Shown here: positions 9,896 to 21,029 of the stretch, one piece after another
Layout of the letters: every line of letters begins with the position of its first letter
Position numbering within the stretch: position 1 is the first letter of the stretch
From: Ehretia macrophylla
Lineage: Eukaryota; Streptophyta; Magnoliopsida; Boraginales; Ehretiaceae
Direction of reading: 5' to 3'
DNA length: 64,000 nt
NCBI GenBank assembly: GCA_037974665.1
Contig: CM075773.1
Span: forward strand, 32,622,853 to 32,686,852
The notes under the pieces: generated by a model
What the model saw: only the letters and a program-made list of their open reading frames with translations
Databases searched by the model: none
Told to the model about the DNA's origin: nothing
Made by a program: the position numbers and the translations under genes

Positions 9896-10020
9896 CCAAC
9901 ACTTTTTTTGACTAAAAATATATAAATATTGATTTTTTTTTAATAAAAGTACATAGATATTCATATTTTCTGTGATAGGCAAAGGCAAATATATATATAT
10001 ATATAGTATGTAAATATCGC
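9896..10020. repeat. Fragment of the hAT MITE family
   Basis: TTTTTGACTAAAAATATATAAATATT and following bases match the internal unit of the MITE at 4802-5307 in direct orientation. A (TA)n run at about 9990-10004 follows. Only a piece of the family is present, without ends. Confidence 0.45.
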
Positions 10021-10084
10021 AAACACATATGATTAATCATTTGATCAGCTCAAGAACATACATATATATCATGAAGAAAAATTC

Positions 10085-10207
10085 CTCCTCTGGCCTCATT
10101 TACATTTTTGTAAGAGACCGTTTTCATTGTTTGAATCCATGACTGCAGATCACACGGTTGAGAACAAATAGTGGGCAGTTTATGAACAAAAATGAGATTA
10201 ATATTCT
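10085..10207 (+). repeat. Right copy of the inverted duplication, module B'
   Basis: Reverse complement of 4665-4785 (shared words: CAGATCACACGGTTGAGAAC, GGGCAGTTTATGAACAAA). Retroelement W begins two bases farther on and separates this from module A' at 13374. Confidence 0.65.
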
Positions 10208-10209
10208 TT

Positions 10210-10469
10210 TGTTATAAAACTAGAAAGAAAATAGAAGAGACAATAAAATAAAGAGAGAAATATAATAGAGAGAATGAGATAAGAAACTTGTATTGAATTT
10301 CTTGGTGTGTCATATTATAGCATAGAGAGCTCTATTTATAGGAAAACACAATTTGTTTTCCAAGTAAATTCTAGTAAGCCTTTGTTCTCTTGGGCAAGGT
10401 CTTGGACTACAATCCATTATATCTTTTATAGTCCATGAATATCCACATCTATATAAATATTTCATAACA
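10210..10469 (-). repeat. LTR of retroelement W (260 bp)
   Basis: TG...CA-bounded, with a TATA-like CTATTTATAG (near 10331) typical of the U3/R border on the minus strand, and a polypurine tract immediately to the right. Only one copy was found in the window. Confidence 0.65.
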
Positions 10470-13373
10470 CTCCCCCTTGGATATTCATCTCTTAAGAATA
10501 TGTCTTGTTAAAATCTTACTAGGAAAAAATCCAGTAGGCAAAAAAATCATAGTGAAAAAAAAAAGAGTACAATATTCTTGTTATACGCTTCATACTGGCT
10601 CATTAAAAACCTTGTTAGGAAAACCTAGTGGAACAAAACATAGGCGAAGGGAAAAAGAGTACAATGCGTATTTATCTCCCCCTCATGTTAGCATATCAAG
10701 TATGATTGCTGACTCCATGCATGCTGATCTTGTGAAAATAATTCTTCAAATGCTGTGGTAGACAATCTCTTTGTGAATAAACCTGCTACATTATCTTTTG
10801 AGTGATCTTGATTAACATCATTCAGCGTTTCTTCAGCAGCGCATACATGAAAAAGAACTTTGACCTGATATGCTTGATTCCATCATCTTAGTATAACCTT
10901 CTTTGCTTGAGCAATCATGCAGTATAATTTACTCATAAAATACAAATACATCAGCATGCTATAGGGAGGTAGCAATAATAGTTAGTTTCAAAACATCAAT
11001 ATATAATGGTACAATCATATGAGAATAAATATATTGTTTGTAATGAGTCAAACAAAAGCTCATCATTTTCATACCCAATCAACTTTAATCATGAGTGCCA
11101 TCATATTAATTTGTTCCAATATAAAAACGAAATAAATATTGGTGTAATATATGTCTTGCTAATAAAATAACATAGAATAGCAAGACATACTAATGTCATT
11201 GAAGCATGGTACTTTAGGAAAATAAATGTTTCGTTTATTCTTGAAGATGAAAAAGGCCTTTTTAATATGAGTATCAAACCATTAGGGGCACTCTGAAATA
11301 TGATCTTTATTACTTCAAGACTTTTTCATTATAAGTTGATTGATGGAAAACATTTCATCTAATAAATGTTCAAACTTCAAGTCGAGACAAAATTTAATTC
11401 TCTGAAAATCTTCGTCATATATTAGGTTGGAACTCTTGTTGCATGGTACGGCGTTCTGGTCAGAGAAGAAGCGTTATAAATATATCATTTTTCTCATGAG
11501 AGCTATTCAATCAAAATATATATTGGGATATTAACATATCCTCATATTATAAGATTTGTATTGATATAATTGTATCGCATTCTTTCAAAATGCTTTCATC
11601 TTTACAAAGATTTTTGTAATTTGATCGAATATATTTCCTGGGATTTTAAATTGCATGCTTCAAGCATGTTTAGTCCTTCAAGGACTTCTATATAAATATC
11701 ACTATCAAGTGATCCACAAGGGTATATTATTACCACATTCATAAGACGCATATAAAGTTCTGTTAGAAATTTTTAGGCTCATAAATATAACTGCATCCAC
11801 CACAAGAGAATATATCTATTTATTATTTCAATCTCAAGGTATAACCACATAGCGCACTAGCCCATTCCTTGCTTATGTTATCCACTTTAAGCAGTTTAAG
11901 AGCTAGCCAACTGTTAATACATTCCTTGAACTTTTTAAACAATATGGAATTGTTTCATTACGTTCCCCCTCAATCCCATATATATACACAAAGGTGTATT
12001 GACCTTCATGGTCCAAAAACTTCATATTTTTAATGTGATTTTGATAGCCTAGATTGCATCTTTTTACTTTGGCCAATCATTTCTATGTCTACATTGTTGA
12101 ATGGACTTTTTATTCAAAATCATCACTTTTATTAATAAGATCAGTAACTACTGTATATTCAAATATTTGATCATGATCAATTTCTCTTTTCGGTTTCATT
12201 CTTTTTTCAGTAGTAATATAACTGAGCGAGATCTCATTATTCTCAATATTTACGATATACATATCAAATTCAGGTACCTGATTCTCTCTTGGAGTATTTC
12301 TTTCTCAGTTATATTTTCCACTTGTTTTTGTATCTTGATATCTTCAAGATATCAAACACTTTCAAAATGTAAACTTGCTTTATTTTGTTCCTTTGTTTTC
12401 TTTGGAACCGAGAGTTCTACCATGTTTCAGGCGTGTAATATACTCATTTCAATAATATTACTTCAAATAAGAGCATTTAAAGCTGGTATTGTGACTTATT
12501 CACTTTTTTCTAAAACTGAATGCATCTTTGCAAATAAAAATTACGCGATGATCAATATTTTGATGCATTTTATAAAAATTCTTATTGTCCAGCTTTTATT
12601 TTTCTCCTCCTAATACTGGGAACTTTATTTCAACAATTAGCAATAAATGCTATAAATTCAACTCCAATCAAAGATTTAAAATGTTCAATATTGACAAAGA
12701 TTCAAATATAAGTGCCTAATTTTTTTTGTAAACTCATCTTTGTGCGCTGTGGTCGAGCATTGTAACATATATTGTGCACTCATATTTTATGAGATGAGAT
12801 ATTTGGTTCTTGACCAATGGGGAGTATTTATAATAAGCAGTTGGTCTAAATGCAGTCACATATGATATAATATGTCCCCAATAAAAATTGGGCAACCTCG
12901 TAAGTAATGGTCTACCAATCGCTACAAGCAATTAATAAAAGAGTTTGCTAGACTCATTTATATCCCATTGAATTCATTTTAGAAATATATACGATTCAAT
13001 ATCAACTTTATTTGGGGATCGTCTTATATAATTAAATTTCTTTAAGAATAAACAGCACATAAATATTCACTTAAAAAAGAATCTTCTGATCTTTAATGGG
13101 TGTTTATGTCGAATTTCAAGAATTTTTTCTCTCGATTTTACACCCATATGACCTAAGTGGTCATGTCAAGAAAATAACATCTGCTTATTCAGAATATTAA
13201 AGTCCTCTAGACTCATATAAATAAGAAGATAATGATAACAATTTTCTCATGGATACCTTTTACAAGAGATAAACGACATAATATAAAGATATTCTTCATT
13301 TCTTTAATATGTGGTCTCAATATGAAAACACTTCAAACATATATCTCTCAAATATAATAGCTTCAAACGAAAG
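10210..13373 (-). mobile_element. Retroelement W: decayed, incomplete Ty1/Copia
   Basis: A minus-strand Copia fossil. Its 3' LTR is at 10210-10469 (starts TGTTATAAAAC, ends TTCATAACA), bordered by a purine tract that reads AAGGGGGAG on the minus strand. The interior shows Copia pol resemblance in patches, for example the integrase C-terminal block near 12740-12900 (YSPLV, ISHL). No second LTR was found on the right, so the element is truncated there. It is heavily broken, with many interruptions, and clearly old. It lies between modules B' and A' of the inverted duplication, so it inserted into, or helped rearrange, that copy. Confidence 0.65.
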
Positions 13374-13770
13374 CCTCTCTAATAACTTAAGTTTTTAGAT
13401 GAGATTTAATGTGTTAACAGAGTCTAGGTCAAGGGTTCAAGTTTCGCTGCCATCCATTTAAAAAGTTGAAACTATTCATATTCAAGACTCAACAAAAAAT
13501 CCTTCATACCTGTGCAGACCCTATTAAAAAAATAAATAATATAAGGAATCCTTCTTTAATAGTTTAAGGTTTTAGAAAATGTGGTAATTTACCCCTCTAA
13601 TACCTCTATAATCTATTAATTACTACAATATATGCAGTACGAATAAGTTCATCATTAGAATTTTAATTTAAACACTTTCTTATTCTATTATACATAATCC
13701 AACTAATATTTTTGTTTCTCTTGTGTAGTATTGAGCAAGCTACATTGATTAGACGCTTGTGAAGCTAAAG
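13374..13770 (+). repeat. Right copy of the inverted duplication, module A'
   Basis: Reverse complement of 4190-4567. It keeps the pyrimidine-tract acceptor (TTTCTCTTGTGTAG) and the terminal-exon sequence of the small acidic gene, here on the plus strand. Similarity stops at GAAGCTAAAG near 13770. It looks like a 3' gene fragment without its first exon. Confidence 0.6.
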
Positions 13771-13954
13771 TTATTTGATCGCATCCAAGAAAACAATCAA
13801 GAAAATCATAACCATCACCAAACGCTGCAACCACCACCATTGGCTACTGTTAGCCAGTTAAGGATTTTTAACCATTAGCAAATGTTACCGCCGCCACCAC
13901 TACCACCGCCACAACAGGCGGCTATTCCCTCTACAGGACCTCCCCTCGACCTAC
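13771..13954. other. Pro/Gln-rich coding-like fragment, unrecognised
   Basis: On the plus strand the sequence reads QENNQENHNHHQTLQPPP, then after a stop LPPPPLPPPQQAAIPSTGPP. Its base composition (CCACCACC, CCGCCGCCACC) is unlike the AT-rich surroundings. It sits exactly between module A' and a retroelement fragment. It may be a stray host exon, but it is too short to identify. Confidence 0.3.
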
Positions 13955-14518
13955 AATTAGATTCTTCAACCGCTACTACCACATGGTCAAATTTTGAATC
14001 TAATGATCGGAGAATTTTTTCAATGACCTAAACATCACCCATGTTTTCACCATTTGTTTGTAGTTGATTAACTATAGAGTAAACTCTTGAAACATAATCA
14101 GAGATTGACTCGGATTCTTTCATTTGTAAATTATCAAACTCAACTCTAAGAGCTTGAAGACGGACATTTCTTACCTTATCAACTCCTTGGTATGTTTTCT
14201 CAAAAATCTCTCATGCTTTCTTAACCGTTGAAGCTTTGGACAATCTTTTCAAACATGTCATCATTTACGGCTTGTTGGATGATTGAAAGAGCCTTTTGAT
14301 CTTTCATCTTAGACTCCTTCAAAGCCTTCTTATGTGCTTGAGTAAGAGTGGCCTCATCTTCGGGTACTTCATAGCCTTTTTCAACAACATCCCATATATC
14401 TTGGCCGCTAAGATATGTCTTCATTTGGATGTTCCACCTTCTATAGTTGTCGCTGGAGAGTCTTGGAAATAAGAATGTTATACTTGATGTCGCCATAACC
14501 TAGCTCTTGATACCACTT
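13955..14518 (-). mobile_element. Partial second copy of retroelement X (gag part)
   Basis: Minus-strand Copia gag (for example SGQDIWDVVEKGYEVPEDEA) plus a primer-binding site beside the LTR at 14519. It matches the gag region of X at 28370-28930. The copy ends abruptly at about 13955. Sharing one LTR with X makes an LTR-internal-LTR-internal arrangement. It is truncated and old. Confidence 0.7.
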
Positions 14519-14972
14519 TGTTGTGGTAGGCCTAGACTACTTTGGAGAACTAGAACTTATGTAGGAAATATTTAGAAAGTGGAAGAGAAGAATTTTGAAG
14601 GAACTAGAGAACTTGTATTGAAGAGAAGATTTCAATTTTGGCTTGGTTACAAATACTTGAAGTTGGCCCCTATTTATAGGTGCTCAAGGAGCATTCTACA
14701 CAAAAGATATTTTTGAAGATACTTGAAATATGATAGATAATATTCCTAGATCCTTCTAGCTAGTCAAAGATATTTTGAATAAATTATTTTTCCCCTAGAC
14801 TCTTCTAGATAATTTGTCAAGAATACTCCTTCTAGAATTTGGGTTAGAAAAATTTCTAACTTGGGCTCTCAAATGGACCAACATTTTCTTTCTTTTGGAC
14901 CAAATAAATGTTATAACTAGCCCAATACTTGATCATGAATACTTAGCCCAAATTCAAGTTTACTTTCCAACA
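14519..14972 (-). repeat. 3' LTR of X, also 5' LTR of the partial copy
   Basis: TGTTGTGGTAGG ... TTTCCAACA (454 bp). The polypurine tract of X abuts its right edge, and a primer-binding site followed by gag of the partial copy abuts its left edge, so it serves both units. Confidence 0.8.
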
Positions 14973-15012
14973 CCCCCTCTTAAATTTGAATTTTTCATTC
15001 CAAGGCGAGATC

Positions 15013-17743
15013 TCAGCTTGAAAAAAACTTCAGTCGAGAGAGGCTAGGTGATCCCTTGGTGAATATATCCATTACCTGGTCTTGTGACTTCACGAACTTT
15101 ATATGGACATCCTTCTTTGTCATACATTCTCTGATAAAGTGATATCTAGTATCAATGCACTTGCTTCTATCATGGAAGACAAGGTTCTTTGCCAAAGCAA
15201 TTGCTGACTTGTTGTCCACGAATATTTTTGTTGCTTCGTCTTGAGAAAAGTTGAGCTCCTTAAGCAAGTTCCGTAGCCATAGCACATAACACACAGTTAC
15301 AGTAGCGGCTACATACTCAGCTTCACATGTTGATAATATGACTATTGGTTGTTTCTTTGAAGTCTATGTGAATGTTGTGTCTCCAAAGTAAAACACGAAC
15401 CTTGTTGTACTTTTTCGATCATCCATATCTCCAACCCAATCACTATCAATGTATCCCACTAGCTTGAAGTTGCTTGTAGAATGATAGAAGATACTGTAAT
15501 CAATAGTGCCTTTTATGTATCGAATGATTCTTTTTGCAACCTTGAAGTGATGAGTTGTTGGAGTCTTCATGAACCTGCTGATGAGTCCTACTCCAAATAG
15601 GATATCTGATTTTGTGCATGTCAAATATCTTAGGCTCCCGACTTGGCTTTTGTACAATGTTGGATCTACCTTCTTAGCTTTATCATATCTTGACAATTTT
15701 ACTCCACATTCTACTGGGGTGCTTATCGGCTTGCAGTTATCCATATTGAACTTCTTGAGAATTTCCTTTGCATATCATTCTTGGGATATAAAGATGTCAT
15801 CATCCATCTGTTTTACTTCAATTCCGAGATAGTATGCCATGACCCTACTGTCCGTCATTTCGAATTCTCGTGCCATTGTCTCATTGAAGTCTTCGAACAT
15901 TTTTGGATTACTTCCAGTGAAAATCAAGTCATCCACATACAGAAAAACAATAATAATATCTCATTTTTCATCCACTTTTGTGTATAGTGCGTGCTTGTGG
16001 GGACATTTTCTAAAATTATTCTCTTCGAAATACTTATCGATTCTAGTATTCCATGCTCAAAGAGTTTGCTTCAACCCATACAAAGCTTTTTCAACTTCAA
16101 GACTTTGTCTGCAAGGCCTCGAACTATGTAGCCTTTAGGTTGCTCAGGGACTATTTTTTTTTCGAGAAATCTATTCATAAATGTTGATTTAACATCCATC
16201 TGATAGATCTTCCACTTCTTCTGATCTGTTATTGAAATCAACAATCTTATTGTTTCTAGATGAGCAACTGGAGCGAATACTTTATCATAGTCAATGTCAG
16301 CTCTTTGTTTGTATCCTTTGGCCATCAATCTTGCTTTGTATCTTTCAACTTCTCCTTTGGCATTCTTCTTAGCTTTGTAGACCAATTTTACTCCAATTTC
16401 CTTGTGCCCCTTTGGTAAGGTTGTCAGCTCTCATGTGTCATTCTTCTTGATTGTTTTAATCTCTTCATCCATAACTTTTCTCCATTCTTTACTTTTTGCT
16501 GCTTCTTCATAGTTGAAGGACTCGTAATCAGCAAAGAGAGAGAATAGAGTAAGGTCATTTTGATTCTCAATTACCTCATAAATTTCTTGTAGAGTCCTCA
16601 TTCGATGAGGCCTTTCATCCGAGTTCTCCGTTGATGATGATGTTGCTTCTTATGGTGTTGTTGGTGATGAAGGCAGAATCTCATGGTTAATTGCTTCGCT
16701 AGTTCTTGGTGGTTCTTCTTCGTGCATTGGGAAGAACTAGTACTGTTTCTTTTCTTCTTTACTCTAATCCCACGAGCTCTTCTCATCGAACTCCACGTCT
16801 CTATTTACAGTGGAATTCCTTGTACTTGGATTGTATAAATTGTATCATTTTGAGTTTTGGTCATAGCCGATAAGGATGTACTTCTCGCTTCTATCATCGA
16901 GCTTTGTTCTTCTTTGGTCCGGAACATATACATAGGCTATACTTCCAAATACTCGTAGGTATGCAACACTTGGCTTGTGTCTGCTCCATGCTTCTTGGGG
17001 TATTTTGTTTTACACGTTCCTTGTAAGAGAACGATTTGATAAATACACTACATAATCCACAGCTTCAACCCAGAATTCCTTTGGTAGCATCTTACTCTTG
17101 AGTATGCTTCTTGTCATGTCGAGGATGGATTTGTTCTTCCTTTCTATGACTCTATTTTGTTGTGGTGAGTAAGGAAAAACGAGTGAACGTTTGATTCTAT
17201 TTTCTTCACAATATGTCTTGAACTCTTGTGAGTTGAATTCTTCTTCTCTATCGGATCTCATCGCCTTTATCGTATATCTACTTTGTTTCTCCATAAGAGC
17301 CTTGAATTTTTTGAAAGCATTGATGACCTATGTTTTTTCTCTTAGGAAATACACCCATATATTTCTGCTGAAATCATCAATGAAAAGAAGGAAATACCTG
17401 TTTTTGCCAAATGATGCTGGGTTAATTGGGCCACACACATTGGTATTAACTAACTCCAATGGCCTCCTTGCTCTTGATGATGCCTCATATGGGAAGCTTT
17501 TCCAGAAGCGCTTGCCAAGTAGACATCATTCACATAGTTGATCGGGGTGATCAATGGAATGTAGCCCCTTGACCATATGCTTTTAGTCCTCCAAAATTGA
17601 GATGGCCCAACCTCATGTGCCATAGCCAAGAAGTGTCTTCCAAGCATGCTTTTAAACATTTGAGGCTATCATTTTGAATGTTCAATAGAAATATTCTATT
17701 ATTGGTCATAGCACTTGGGCAATTAAGTTTCCTCTATGATCTC
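15013..17743 (-). pseudogene. X pol region, distal part (integrase to RNase H)
   Basis: Minus-strand Copia pol fossil left of the Y insertion. In transcription order it shows an integrase core (SPQQNRVIERKN), reverse transcriptase (QMDVKSTFMN), and the RT end/RNase H (GSLRYLT, DSDWVGDMDDRKS, DNKSAIALAKN). It is broken in several places and non-functional. Confidence 0.75.
17739..17743. repeat. Left target-site duplication of Y (ATCTC)
   Basis: ATCTC at 17739-17743 is repeated exactly at 27609-27613, directly flanking Y. It marks the insertion point in the pol region of X. Confidence 0.9.
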
Positions 17744-19242
17744 TGTTGGCCTGAAAAGTCTATAATCTTTATTTTGATAATAACAAAACATCTTAATTGT
17801 GCTTTAACATATTTTTTGTGAGACCTTCATTCCAAAGCAAGTCTACATCAACATTGGATCAAGTTGTGTTAGTCAAGTTTAGAAAGCTTTTTGGATCAAA
17901 GATCAAACACTATCAAATTGTATCCAAGCCTTAAAGAATTCAAGTTATTGTCTCGAAGATAAAGAGGGAGTCACAAGGAATGAGAAATGGTGACATAAGG
18001 GGTACCTGCCTTAAAAGTTGTCGCTTGCCTAAGTATGATTTGCATTGCTCAAAATTTCTCAAAAAAAATAATGTGTTTTCTTTTTTCAAAACCTTTCGTA
18101 GAAAAAATATTTTCTATTTCAAACTCTTGCTTTTGAAATTATTTTATAAAAATACCTTTCAAATAGTTTGAAATTTTTTGGGATGTTAAAAAATGCTAAG
18201 AAATCTCTTTTTCAATAAGCCCAAATATTTCTGGGCTAAAAATACCTTTTCAGCATTTTTTGGCATCCGGACGTTACCGGTATTTTCCAGTCGCCCGGAT
18301 AGAAGGTGCAACGCCCGGCAGAAAAGACCTTTCCGGGCGATACATGCTCTTTCCGGGCGCCCGGATCAGTGCCTCAGCTCCCAGATGAGTTAACGGGAAA
18401 ATCCAGAAATCTTGCTTAAAATCCGATTTTTGTCTAATCTTTCCCTCTTTTTAAGCCATGCCTTCTCACCTTCAAAATTATCTCTCCAAACCATAATTTT
18501 CAGATTTTCAAAAGAGCTTTCATATCATTCCTATTGAAAAATATTGAGCTATCATTATCATATCTTTTGAGCATTCAAAGCCATTTTCCAAAGTGTAATA
18601 TCAAACTCAAATAGGAGTTGCAATTGTCATTTATTCTATCACATAATCTTTGTAATACATTCTTTCACATAGATTGAGAGAATCATTGTGAGAAGAAGTA
18701 TTGTAATCCTTTGTGGACTCAAAGGAAGAGAGAGTAGTAGGTTAAGCTTCACCTACATTTGAAGGAGCTTGTGTAACTCTTGTGGACTCAAGAGTAATTG
18801 TAGTTGGTTCTTGCTTCACCAACATTTGAAGAAGCATCATAGTGAAGTGTTACTAAAATCCTAAGGGAAGAGAAGACCTTAGGTGGTGGACTAGGCCTCC
18901 GGGAGTGCGAACCACTTGAAAATCATCGTGTTTGATTTCTCTTACTCTATTCTCTTTATTTTCAAGTCATTTACCTTCGTATGGACATTGTTCATCTTAA
19001 TTGCTTGGTAATTGTTGAGATATCTATTTGAAATTCTACCTTGAAATTCTAATTGCATATTTAGTGTTAAATACTCATATGCTCACCAAGTGTTTGATAA
19101 ATTGCCTACAAGAGTTTCTAGTATTGTTTCAATCCTTACTTGACATTGCCTCCATATTAAGAAATTTTAAATTGCTTAACCTTGCCTAAACAACCTAATT
19201 CACCCCCCCCCCCCCCCCCTTTTAGGTTATTAAGGACCAACA
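17744..19242 (+). repeat. 5' LTR of Y
   Basis: TGTTGGCCTGAAAAG ... GGACCAACA. It contains a GC-rich CCGGGCG motif cluster at about 18267-18390 and a poly-C tract of about 17 at 19203-19219 shortly before the end. The following AGTGGTATCAAGAGC is the primer-binding site. Confidence 0.92.
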
Positions 19243-19298
19243 AGTGGTATCAAGAGCTAGTACTCTACATATAGCTTAACATCTAGTAGAGGATCCCT

Positions 19299-20965
19299 AT
19301 GGCAAGCTCATCAATGTCTAATATAGTTGAAGGACAATCTTCCTCTAGACCACCATTGTTTAATGGAACAAACTATTCTTTTTAGAAAACTAGGATGAGA
19401 ATCTATATTCTAGCAAATGACATAAGAGTTTGGAATGTGATAAAAAATGGACCAATCAATCCTACTTTAACTAAAAAGGAAGGAGAACAAAGTATCACTA
19501 CCCCCAAACCGGAAAAAGATTATAATGATGATGACTTCAAAATGTGTGAAAGAAACTATAAAGCTATGAATATGTTATATCTTGCTTTAGATTCAAATGA
19601 GTTCAATAAAATTTCTGGATGCAAAAGTGCTAAAGAAATTTGGGATCAATTAGAAGTCACATATGAGGGCACCAACCAAGTTAAAGAAACTAGAATAAAC
19701 ATGCTTGTTCATAAATATGAAATGTTCAAAATGTCTTTTGATGAAAATATAGAACAAATGTTCTCTAGATTTACTGATATTGTTAATGCTCTAAAATCTC
19801 TTGGAAAAGAGTACTCTAATGAAGAATTGGTAGGAAAAGTTCTCCGAAGCTTAACCGAGCCATGGGAAGCTAAAGTAACGGCTATAGAAGAAGCTAGAGA
19901 CCTCAAAACTCTCACTCTTAGTGAACTTATGGGATCTCTTATGAGCCATGAGTTAAAGAGGAAAGATCGAGAAGAAGAAAAAAGGAATAATAAAAAGTCA
20001 CTTGCGTTTCTTGCATCAAAGGCTTACTCAAGTGATGAAGAAGAAGAAAACAAAGAAGATGATGATGAGATAGCTCTTCTTACAAGGAACTTTAAGAAAT
20101 TTCTTAAATTCAAAAAGGTAAGCAAAGCTCCCTACAATAGGTTTATGAACAAAGGAAGAAACAAATCAAAAGAAGAAGGAAGGTGCTTCAATTGTGACAA
20201 GACGGGTCATATAAAAGCAAATTATCCAAAACTAAACAAAACCAAGGAAAAGCCTTGAAGGCAACATACGTTGATGATGATGCATCAACCGGTGAGGAAA
20301 GTGAAAATGAAGAAGTGGCAAACATTGTTTGTCTTATGACAAAAGAAGATGATGATGTATGTTCTTCTTTTAACTCCGAATATTACACCTCTAGCTCATT
20401 AATTGAAAATGAATGTTCTTTTGAAGAATTACAAAATGAATTCTCAAAAATGCATGATAGTTTTGAAATTGCAATTATTAAGATACATGAACTTCAAAAA
20501 GAAAATAATACCTTAAAAGAAGAAAATAAATTGCTTGAAAAAGATCGAAATTTTGCTCATGAAAAGGTACTTAAAATTCATTTCGAAAATAATAATCTTC
20601 AAACAAAAATTGAAAAGCTTGAAAAAGAAAATCAAGGATTAAATAGAAACCTTGTAAGATTTACAAAAGGAAAAGAAAACCTTGATAAAATGCTTGGCTC
20701 TCAAAAAATGGCTTTTGATAAAAGTGGATTAGGATATGAACCTTCTTCAAAACAAAAATCTCTAAAAAGCTATTTTGTTAAAGCATCATCATCTACAAAT
20801 GAAGCATCAACATCTAAAAGATTTCAAAAAACATGCACCTATTGTGAAAGACAAGGTCACATAACATCACATTGTAAATTTCGAAATATGATAGGTAGAG
20901 ACTCCAAAATTCGTTCTTGGCTTAAACCAAAATGGATTATCAAAAGTGTTAAAAGTCAATATTAA
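19299..20965 (+). pseudogene. Y gag region
   Basis: Copia gag with a UBN2-type core (AKEIWDQLEVTYEG, VGKVLRSL), a zinc knuckle (CFNCDKTGHIKANYP), an acidic linker, a long predicted coiled coil rich in Glu, Asn and Lys (IHELQKENNTLKEENKLLEK), and a second CCHC-like knuckle (CTYCERQGHITSHC). This long gag with a coiled coil is typical of SIRE-type elements. Treated as a fossil coding region. Confidence 0.8.
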
Positions 20966-21029
20966 CAATATAGGACCCAATAGAACTTGGGGACCTAAAT
21001 TTTGTTTTTGTATATAGGTTACCCTAAGG

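Noticed and set aside
12101-12613. A 170-residue plus-strand open frame rich in Ile, Phe and Ser
   Set aside because: It is antisense to the decayed Copia interior of W and has only the hydrophobic bias expected from AT-rich DNA, with no family motif.
14505-14518. TGGTATCAAGAGC considered as part of a tRNA gene
   Set aside because: It is a primer-binding site beside an LTR; no cloverleaf surrounds it. The same holds at 19244, 28920 and 37508.
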